Below are positions 49,991 through 61,108 of a stretch of DNA of 64,000 nt, piece after piece. The notes beneath the pieces were generated by a model, which was not told the DNA's origin, searched no databases, and saw only the letters and a program-made list of their open reading frames with translations. The stretch's first letter is position 1, and the number at the start of each line of letters is the position of its first letter. The translations under genes were made by a program, and so were the position numbers. Origin of the DNA: Edolisoma coerulescens (Eukaryota; Chordata; Aves; Passeriformes; Campephagidae); the NCBI GenBank assembly GCA_013397115.1, contig VWZW01004700.1, positions 496,001-560,000 on the forward strand, written 5' to 3'.

Positions 49991-52900
49991 GTATATAGTA
50001 TATGTACAATGAAAAATATGATCTTTTTCCACTTGTTTCCTCCTAATACAGAGACTTGCATATGCTTTATGGAAAAAAAAATCAAGTCTCATTTTCATTT
50101 TAAGGAAGTAAATAGTCAAAATACAAAGGCTTTGTTCCAAAAAGATACTTTGAACTTAGTCCCTTAAGCATTGCAGAAATATTGTAGCATATTAAATAGA
50201 CTTTTCTTTCATAAAAACAGTGTTAAAGTAACTTGATAAAATTATTCTAAAGCCTCAATTGATTTGTATTTTCTAAATAATAAATAAGCTGTAAATCTAT
50301 TAACTATGTTACTTGACTCTTGAAAGGAAGATAACATTTAAAAATGGGACATTCTTACCAAAACTGCTTTGCCATGAATGTTAGCATCTTGGCTGTATTA
50401 AAGATAAAAGTGTGGCTATCCTGCTAAAGGGGAAAGAAATACTGTTTTGAAAGCTAGGGACATTTTGCTAAAGGTACTTCTGCAATGGAACTTCCAGTAC
50501 TACTTCTGCCTCCAGACATTGTTTCAAGGGGTCCTGAGTGAAATCATCAGTGAGCTCACGAAGATCCAGCCCTTACTCATAAATATACATTTACATATAT
50601 CCAGAAGACAGCAAGAGTTCCAGCCTGCATATTGCCTCTTTTAAAAATTCCCTGGGGTCTTTAAGCATTGGTCCCAGGCTCATCTGCTGGCGTAGCTGGT
50701 TTCTGCTTACTCCAAGTTCTCTTACCCATATATTACTGTACGGTGCATCCGCAAATTGTATGTGTCCAACATTAGATGCAGTTATTTTGCAAAAATAGTT
50801 ACTCTTCATCAAATGATAAGCCCTGGAACTAAACCTGCACAGAGGAACACTTGAGAAATTGAGCCTGTTACCTAACCAAAGAACTCCCTCTTCTTGCTCT
50901 CCCATTTTCCCTTCTCCTTTTCAAACAAGATGAAGGCTGACTTTCTTTTTATTTTAGTTGTCTCTCACAGTAACTACTAATTAATTGGCATTTATAAAAT
51001 GAAACTTAAATTTAAATAATCAACAACTCCATCCAAACACTGTTTTGGTTTTATCTGTGTAAAATATGTAGTCATACATTTCCAAAAATTATCATATAAA
51101 TTAGAAATTGTAAAGCCATTGTAGATCTCATAGATTTTGCCCTTAACAATGTGTTAAGTGATCTAAATGACAGGCATAAATGCTATGCACGTTAATAAAA
51201 GGATGGCTGTCTGGAAGCCCTGTAGTCTATTACATTTCTATGAGAGACATGTATGCCTTAGTATACTTACAAATTTTTGAGAAACAATGAATGGCTTGAT
51301 AAAATCACTGGACATAAATTTTTCAGTGCAAGTTCTATAAATATTAAAATCTTGACTAGGTAAATGATTTTTGAAATCTTGTAAAAATAAAAGTAATATA
51401 TGTAAGGCACACAGGTCTTTGCCTACAAGAAAAAAAATTAGAAGTAAATAAACAAAAGAAAATAAAGAAACAAAAGTTAAACCATGATATTTTGTAACAA
51501 AGATACCATAGTTGTAAGTCTGAGTACCAGAGAAAGCACTTCTGCTCTCTTAGAAATTTCTCTTCCACAATAAAAGATATTTTATTATTGATAATATGTA
51601 CATTTAGAGTAAGCAGCAAAACTTACTCAGGAAGAAAATGTCACCCCACTGATAAATTACATAAGCTGTAATATCAAAACCATCATTCATGGAAAAAGGA
51701 TCTAATATATTACTCAGCAAGATACAATCTTAGCTTAGGCTATTATAACAATATTCAGATGCCTCGTGGGTTCAGGAGTGCAGCTGGATATGAAAAGGAC
51801 ATATGTGAGGTCTGTTCTTATTAATGTCAATGAGTTCTATGTGTATGAGGAAAGCTGTGTACACATCAGTAACCGAGCCTTTCTGTAGAAACAAGGTTAA
51901 GCTGAAGCCTTTGTAACCTTACTGGTGTTCAGTGTGTTTTGCTTATTTTCTTTAGACAAAGCCAAACAGGCAGAGGAAAAGATTTTTTTGTTCTATACTC
52001 AGAAATCCCCAGCAATGGGACCTTCCTGTAGCAATGGGAACTTCGAATGTCAGAGTATATTTTAAAAGACTTTTGGTCAGTTTCTGCTTCTTTTATATTT
52101 CAATGCTTGATTATGTAGGTTTTCATTTCCTATAATGGCTTTGCCACACAGAAATATGGCAATTGAGTATCTTTTATAAAGCATTAAGGAATTTGTATCT
52201 AACCTACAAGGTGCATGTCTACTCTTTTTTGAGTTTTGTTTAAGTTCATGGTCAAGTGCAAAACCATTTATCTTCCAAACAGGTTAGACACGAAACACTC
52301 AATTTAATTGGGTATTCCACTCATACAGAGTCATCTGGATGCTCTAAAGTGCCCAAAATCTTCACATAGGGTACAATCATAACCCAGGCCCTTTCTACCT
52401 AAACCTTTCTCTCTAAACTGTCAACTGTTTCCCTTAGTAAACTAAAAACATAATCTAGCTTTGAACCAAATAAACCACGACCTTGTCCTCAAATTCAAAT
52501 CTCAGTGCCAAAAAGGACAGATCATACAACTTTAAATTCTTCAGGCTGAGGAAACTACCTGACTACATAGTGTATACTGAACACATACTTCTGACTACTT
52601 GAGCCTATAATGGTACTTATACATCATTACTCAAAACTGCAAATGATTTAACCTTGCAATTAAGTGAGTATATTCCCCCTCCAAGCTAATTTTCAGCATA
52701 AGGGTACAGTGAGCTGAACACATCCGGTGAGTTTTCATCCTTCTCCTAACTGCACAGCTCCCAGTGTAGCCCTGTACCAGAAGGGCTCTGAAGTGAAGTA
52801 AAAAGTGAACTACAGCTATCGAAGAACTTCCATTTCAGCAGGTTACTTCCTGTGTTTGCAATATTATCCATCTAGACTGCCACAAAGCGGGTGACTCCAA

Positions 52901-54623
52901 AGAGGAGTTACACAGCTAAAATTGCCTGGAGGTGATTATATGAGTGCTCAAACAATTGCTTTGTCAGCTCTGGACATTTCAGGGACATTCTAGCTTTTGG
53001 TGCAGAAACAAACATAAAGTTGACTGTCACACAGTTGATTGTAAAGCACAGAAATATTTTTCAATAGTCACTGATGCAGTTTGAGCACTGATTACAAAAA
53101 GAAGCACCTTCTTGCAGATCTTACAGTAGGCTTTGAAAATTCCTACCATGCATTTCAACATTTCTTGTTGGGAAATAATTATTCCTCTGGATTTGTCAAC
53201 ATTCAACACGGAACAGCCTACGAAAATGTCTGAGAGATCTGGTCCTACCAAACAAAAAAGGAGAAGCTGTTCTTTATGTAAAGGACATGAAACACATTTC
53301 GACTTTTAATACGTGAAATACAGAGAAATGTGCAAATAAGAGAAAAATGTATAAGTCTTCATTAGTGAATAGCAAAGTGCTGCATTCCACAAGGCAGGTG
53401 AGAGAAAAAGTGGGGGACGAGGGAGCAGGTAACAGTGCATACCCATATGGCAAGAATGATGACACTGACAGCATACAAGCATTGAATAGAGACACTGCTA
53501 CCAAAGAAATGTCTCTGGACCGCATGAGTTAGTCATTGAGAAGTTAGAGATACCTTGAATTTCTTTGTTATTTTTATTTAAGGAATACTGTTTGGGGGAA
53601 AATGTTACTAAAATTGAAGACCCTGGTTTACCCTCAAAAACCATGTAGCCTTGCTTTCAAATACTACAAGGACTGCTTAACAGAAAAGATATTTCTCTTG
53701 ATATAAAGGCTTATCTAATGTAAAGGGGAAAGGGTTTCAGCATGTCTATTTCATTCTGGCTCTCTTTCTGAAACTGAGACCTAGGATCACTATTAATAGA
53801 AGAATATTTACTGAAAGTATTTTTTTAATTATGTTTTCCTGAAAGGATTTAAATTGCAGGAAAGACTTTCTTCAAAATTACATTTTCTAAAACAAAATTA
53901 CACTCCATCTGTTAGTCAAATATATTTTAATAAATGTTTTTTCCTTGAAATAAATTGAAAGAAAGCATATCAATATGGCGAATACATTTAGTCACAACTC
54001 AGTGCACAAACCAGATGACCCTACACACTTACAATCATGTCTCTCATATGACACCTGAAGTGTGACCCTATATGTCACACCATGACCTCTATCATATGAT
54101 CCAGTACACAAACTCATACTATGGATCAACAAGAAAATGGACAGGTACTGTCTAGTTATGAGAAACAGCCAGACATTTTATACTGTCCCAGTCTATCGCT
54201 GCCAGTTTGTTTTCTTATTAGGATTCAAATTTTTCAGATTTGCACACCTTTGTTATATACTTCCCGCCCCTTTAATAAGATCAGGGAAAACTAGAACTAA
54301 TTAAGCATAATATCCTATGGAGTTCTCTCTTGCTTGATTGTCTTTATGACTTTATCTTAGAAAGATCTTTACTCCAAATTACACTTTTGACCCTACTTGT
54401 AGCATTTTCACTTTTTCCCTTCTTCCTTCTTTTGTTCCGAAGTTTAGAGCCTGTGCCTGAAAAAGGAAGTTCTTTTGGCAGAATACAAGGAAAACACACA
54501 TTGGAAAGTTTCAATAAGACAGCATTATTGGATCATGCCCAACAGCAAGTAATCAAAAGCAATTTTTTACTCTTTTATTATTATTTTTAAAAGATGCCTT
54601 TTTTCCTTTTTCTTCCCTATTCA

Positions 54624-54640
54624 CATCCACAATGTGGATG
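54624..54640. repeat. 7-bp inverted repeat
   Basis: Arms CATCCAC and GTGGATG around AAT. Small and of no known role. Confidence 0.5.
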
Positions 54641-57600
54641 AACATGAATATGTGTTCATGGGCTGATCTCACACATCTTCCCTGATTGTCTAATCATGCA
54701 TCTCTTCACCTTAGGGTTGCAACTGATATCTTGATCACAAGTTCTTCACTATCTCAGGCCTGGAACAAGTATCAGCAAAACCAGCTTGCCTGTACCTGAA
54801 TGAGGGACTCATATAAAGAGGAAATAATGCAGGGGAGAATAAAACCTTTTAATCCTATTAAAGAATCCCATATCTGGCCCTTGTTTCAGCAGCTTAGTGT
54901 TATGTAATACTGTGATAATGTTCTCATCTACCAAAACCAGACAGCCCATTTAGGTGTCCTCAGTGAGCACACCCTTTTTCACAGACTAGTCTACCGAAAG
55001 TTAACAAGTTCTTGGATATAATGCACAGAGGAAATAACTGGTATCTAGAAGGTGAGAAAAAAAACCTATATTTCCTGAATCAGTGAAATCCTGAATCAGA
55101 AAAATGAGTCATCTTGGAAGACAACTGCTAAGGAAGCACAGAAGATCCAATGGTTCAGTGACGTGTTGGAGTTGCTGCACAACTGGGAACCAAACTGCAC
55201 ATGCACAAGAAATTCCTTCCTCGGACTTTGAAACCAGTCCAGGCAAATTCAACTGTTTTGCTGCCAACAGGAAGGCAACAGTAAAACCTGACAAGCCAGT
55301 TGGAAACAAGTCTTACAGCCCCCTGGGAGTGAAGACAGTTCATAATTGGAGCACTATGAAAATTTGTGAGAAACAGCTGCAAAACTTAGGAAACAGGTTC
55401 GGGGTTTTGTGCGCTCTCAGTACCTATTTCCATTAGATTTTTCTTTTCATTACCATTTTATATACACTCACTGAAGAAGGCTTGGTTAAACTGAAGAAAT
55501 AAGTAGCTTCAGGAAAACTCTATTTAGCATCAGTAGACATGTTTGCTTATGCAAATAAGCATTCACTTTGTGCTGGCTTACCCTATACTCAGCTTTCCAG
55601 AGATATACACTCTTTCTACATCCTGAAGTTGTGACTTTGCCAAAATTACTGTCAGAGTAGCTCCAACAAGGCTGCCTGACATCTTCACATCTCAGGTCCA
55701 TAGGATTTAATGCTTATGTACTGAATCCTAAAAGTGACCCTATTTCTATTTGGTCAGACATAAGCTCTCTACCTTTGAGAGGCAGTGTATAACCAGGTGC
55801 ATTTTAATTCCTTTTAGTAATGGACATCTGTTGACAGGGAGCCTATGATAATGTTTTGTATTTGCATTTTTCCTTCTAATATGTATTAACAACAGAAAAA
55901 AGAAATTAACAAAGAAAAACAAACAAAAACCCTCCCTTATATTTTGTACTTATTTCCTTTCAAGCTTTACTGCTTCGATGTCAACACTAATTATTACAGA
56001 AAATAACCCTAAGCTACTTTGAATCAATATATCTTAATTAATAAGTAAGCTTCAAATTTACAAAGTGGAGACAACAGGAGACCAAGAAAGACAGCAAAGG
56101 AATGGATTCTTCATGAGGCATGATGCCAAATTCACAAACAAGGACATGGACTTAACATGCGAGTTGTACTCATGACGGAACTGTACTAATTTCATCAAGA
56201 GAACTATCAACCATAAGTAAAGCTGAAATAGTGAACATGTCAGGAAGGAAAGTCTTCTTAGCTTAGCTTTAAAGAAACATAAATATATTTATTTATAACA
56301 GTTTTCTAACTTTTATCCCCAATGTCATGTAGAGCTAATCCTAATGAAAGGAGACATTACTAACATAGAGATGGCTCCTATCACAGGCACATCATTATCT
56401 AGAATCAATTTCCATCATCAGCTCAGCAGCCACCCATATATCATGACTGAGGATCAGCCAGTTGTTTCATTGATCACATCTTTTTCCTTTCTCTCCACTG
56501 CTTCCAGTCAAGATCACTGACATCTTGCTACCAAAAAGTCGTATTAAGAATTACTCATTTTGTGATTTTCAGTATGAGAAAACCAATATACAAATAATAT
56601 ATCTGTTTATCTAACAGAATTCATCATCAATAACAATAATAATAAATTTTAAAAAAAATTAAATTTTTGAAGTGAAACAGTCTTAGAAAATAATCAAACC
56701 AATATCTAAGTTCCAGATACTTGCTGTGTTTTTCTGTTCAGTTATTAGATTTAGTTTGGGACAAAAATATATCATCCACTTTTACCCTCAGACATGGCTG
56801 TTATCCTATAAGGACAACTGAAGGGAAGGGGTAATGCAAAAAAGGCCCAGTTCACATTTTTAAGCATAGTATTACCAATAATTTCTTACAAACTCTCAGT
56901 GGGTACAGAAGAAGACTCTAAATTCACTCTAAATGTCTTGATTTCTCATAAGGACATGCACATTTTAGAATAGAAATAAAAATAACCTTTAAAAAAATCT
57001 TCTGTATTACATACCTGAACAACCTATTTGAATAGTAAATCACCATTCAGAAGTTAAGCTGATTTATTTTCTTGTCTCTAATCCTCAGTTGGCATTATGC
57101 AGAAAGACATGGGCAAATTTTAAAATTCTACCTAACAATCAAGAGGGAAGTAATACTACTGTGGCAAATGTCGCCTTTTAAAACTATGTGGAACAAAGAA
57201 ATACAGCATTTCTTTACGAGTCATAGCAGGTTGTTTTTCTTTAAACCTGACCTAACATTTCACACATGGAGTACAAATAACTTTCTGGTTCTCTAAACAA
57301 GCATAATTTTTAACCTGCTACCTTCTCAAAACTAAACTGCAGGAGACACAACATACATTCACTTTACTTTTAAAATTATTTGCTTTAAGAAACAGGAGCT
57401 TAATAGCAGCTGTAAGTCCAAAGTATCATCCATCCCTGGCAGCACACATGCCATAAATGATCTAGAAACATGCAGTGCATCTGCTGATTTAGTAAGCTGT
57501 AGTGGCAGCAAAAAAAACAATGCAAGAGGCTTTTCATCACCTTGACACTGCAATAAAAGCCTTTGTAAACTAGTAATTGGATCATTAATTATTGATCTCC

Positions 57601-58214
57601 CCTTTAGCAGTCATGATGAAGAAAGTAATTTGGTGTATGTAAAAACACCTGTTGTTTTGAGTTTGGTTACATGTTATTTTTGTCAAACCACCTTCTTTGA
57701 AGGAAATTAATTACCTCTTGAAAGAGGAACAGAAAACATGAAATTGGAACTCCAGTGGATCCCAGAAGTAAAAATCATAATGAACTGTCTAATTTAGTTT
57801 CATACCTTCTGTGTACAGGCTTGACAGTATGATACTGTATAATCAAACTAGTTCAGAGCAATGATCTGTTATACCTGGGTTACAGTTTAAAGAACAGATG
57901 TGCAAAAATAAAATTCCAATGACTGTGGTTGTTTTTAAGACACTTTAGCACCATCAAGGTTATTTTGCTCATGTATACACGTTTATACCTACATGCAGGA
58001 AAATTCCCATACACATTACATGAAGAGGAAGGTTAGGTTGCAAAATTAAATATTCAGAAGGTAAGGGTGTTACAAGACTTAGCTTGTCATGAAGTATTAA
58101 TTTAGTCCCTATACAAATGTATTTACATATAATATTTCATAATACTATGGTAAAGTCCCCCATCCCCACAATCATCTTCTGTGCACAGAAAGAAAGGTGG
58201 AACTTTAAAAAGTC

Positions 58215-58229
58215 AAAAAAAAAAAAAAA
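58215..58229. repeat. A15 run
   Basis: Fifteen consecutive A on the plus strand. No element attached to it is recognised. Confidence 0.9.
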
Positions 58230-60813
58230 TATAGTCAATATCATTGTTTCTTCAGTTAATGACCCCTTTCATTAGTTACTGAACATAATCTAAATGCAGA
58301 TCTAAATGCAAAATTATTTGTCTCCTGAGAGCTCTGGTGCTATGAGCATGTTCTCCAGGAGTCAGGGTTGAATTCAAGGAATTGTTTCTTTGTGGACTGT
58401 CTGCATAATGAAATGAATGGGATGCTGCAATTACCCTCCTGAAATGAGCTGCTGACATACAGACATACCATCAAATACTGTGAAATGTTCCAAACAATCA
58501 GTGCCAGACTTGAGAAATACAGGACTTGATTTTTCTTTAATATTTTCTAGGATTTTAGTTCTGCCTTATCCTGGGTCTACCATACCCATTCTTAGAAAAT
58601 GGAAAGAATTTACAAAAATCTACTCACCAAATAAGCAGTAAATTTTATTATATGATTGAAACAAACAAACAGAAAAAATCGTCTTCCCAACATCCATCCA
58701 AGGCTGCTCATGTCTATGTATGCTGGATGTAAAACTCCTTTGAACAGAACTTCTCTAAGAATGTTCTTCAAAGAAAACCAATATGGTTAAAAAAATGTTG
58801 TGGGGATACAAGGCTAAAATTGTCAAAGTAATAAATAGAGAGATAGAGATGCAATTTGCATTTTAAATTAATTTCGAATCCTAAAGAAAAAAAAGTAGAT
58901 TCCTTAATTGTAATTTGCACTGTCTTCATTATTTCAGAAGAATGCAGAACAATGGAAGAAGTCTCCACAGAAGAATAGTGGATGTTAGCTCTGCAATTAT
59001 TTCATTTCACTGAATACATAAAGAAGCACATTGCTCAGGGACCTTTCCACAGTCAACAAGAGCTACACTCATAATTATAGCCTTCATGGTAGCTGAAGCT
59101 GTAATAAAAGTTACATAAGGGATTTAATCTCAGTCTCTTGTTTTTGTATGATCACAATTACCCAAAAATATATCTCCTGAGGCAAAATATTTCCAGAATG
59201 AGTTTAAGTAAAAGGTCAGTATTTTCCACTACTTTTCAAGGAAAATTCCCTCACATCCTCTACTTGTTCATGTTTAAATTTCTGGAAAGTTGTGATAAGA
59301 GCAGAAAAAAAGTCTAAATGGTTGCAAAACCATCAGGGAATTCCACCTCATAAATTTGGCCAGGCCCTACACTGTGGAGGCTCTCATTGCACAAAGCAGT
59401 CCTTCAGACAATGTAACTTGTGTGGCTCACACCAGAAGAGTTTTTCAGAAGCAAATAAATTGTGAAGCAGAGCCTGGACCACCCTTCTCTTCTCCAGGTA
59501 GAAGAGCTATATTCACAGAATAGAAGGTGCATAATTGTGATGTAAACACAGAGACTGTACTGCTCCAAGCGTGGTCAGCAACTTAGTCTTGTTACAAATG
59601 TATTAAGGACAACAAAGCAATATGCTTCAAAAGGCACCAGTCGACTTCAGGTAGAGTTGTGTAAGACACTTGTAGTACAGCCATTTTCAAACCCTGCTCC
59701 CCCTTGCTTCAGTTGCTCCTTCCTTAGGTGTGCACCTTACTTGACAATATAATTTATCCAGATTAACACAACTCTTCAAACGAGAGGCTTTTTACATTTG
59801 TCTTGTGACTCTCAACTTCAGTTTTATTTTCAGATAAACTGCTAGCGTACTAACCTGCTACTGCCTAAAGACTAACAGAAAATGCATCATGTTATCTCCA
59901 TGATCTGTCCGAAGACTTACGCACTTCACTCATGAACTACTTATTCGTCTCTATGCAGTATGAAGCTGAAAGTCCTTGATGAGGAAACATAGCAAGAAAT
60001 ATGAAAATTACATGTAAACATGGTTGGTTGATTGGTTGGGGTTTTTTTAAATTTTAAATTAAAGAAGCTGCCTCTTCTCATTATGCAATCTCGATACCTC
60101 TGTCCAGGACTCAGATGTGAAAAAAATAGGTGTGGGATCCAGCTGGCACAGGTGTCAACAAAATGACCTTAACAGATATGGCCAGCTGATTTGTAAACAA
60201 CAGAAGGATCATTCCCCTGATTTAAATCTGGCAGTGAACACTTGGAAATGCACCCATTAGTCTCTCGGAAGACTGCTCAGCAAAACACTTTTCTTTTCTG
60301 CCTGTCTGCTCAGCACAGACAAAATAGCATAGAGCATCTTTGCTGTGCTCTAAGAACCGCAGTCCTTGTTAGAGAGAAGGCTTTATAAAAATGCAAAGCA
60401 TGCATAAGCTATAATAAATGTATTATGATTAGACTATTGTATTACCTGAATTTGCCATTTTTTAAAAGTCTGTGATAATATTTTATTTATTTTTACAGAG
60501 ACTAGAAATAATTTTAATCTCAGTATTCTTCTGTTGCTGTTATTATTACGTAAGTAAATATGGACTATTTGTATCTATCAAAAGAAAATAAAATCAGATT
60601 CAAATGAAATTTTGATTGGTAATACTGAAAATATATAAATAGTGACACTATTAACATTTACTATTTTACATTTTATAATGGACTGTGATCTGTAATTCCC
60701 ATTCTAGAATTTGTTGAAATAAGGAGATAGCACAGGATTTTGCAGATGAAGAACTGGCTATGCTCACAGCTACACACTGTACACAACACCACAACACAAG
60801 CAGTTAATGACTT

Positions 60814-60869
60814 TAGGGTGACATAGGGTGACATTGCTTTTCCTGATTTTCTTTTTTTTTTTTTTTTTT
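60814..60869. repeat. Direct repeat of a 10-mer and T18 run
   Basis: TAGGGTGACA occurs twice in tandem at 60814-60833. A run of 18 T follows at 60852-60869, which reads as poly(A) on the minus strand. It could be the tail of an old minus-strand retrocopy, but no clear target-site duplication is seen. Confidence 0.6.
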
Positions 60870-61057
60870 AGATCATCCTCTGTCAAATCCGATAAAGAAC
60901 CGGAAAGTATGATATGCTTTGGGAATAACAACTTTGGCAAACTATAAATCTCAATGAAAACAGTTACAGATTTTATCCGTTTGTCTGACACAATTCAGCA
61001 TCTTTTCTATTTGTTGATTTCAAATGAGATCTTATGCAAAAAAAAAGGGTTTCTACA

Positions 61058-61108
61058 TTTCATAGATTCACAGAATGATTTGGATGGGAAGATCCTCTAG
61101 TTCCAACA
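61058..61108 (-). repeat. CR1 LINE 3'-terminal fragment
   Basis: The plus strand reads TTTCATAGATTCACAGAATG, ATTTGGATGGGAAGATCCTC, TAGTTCCAACA, the reverse complement of a CR1 3' end. Confidence 0.7.

Noticed and set aside
50591..50905. 104-codon minus-strand ORF in the upstream intron
   Set aside because: Its composition is more protein-like than most, but no family is recognised and no acceptor and donor pair fits the RIM2 phases.
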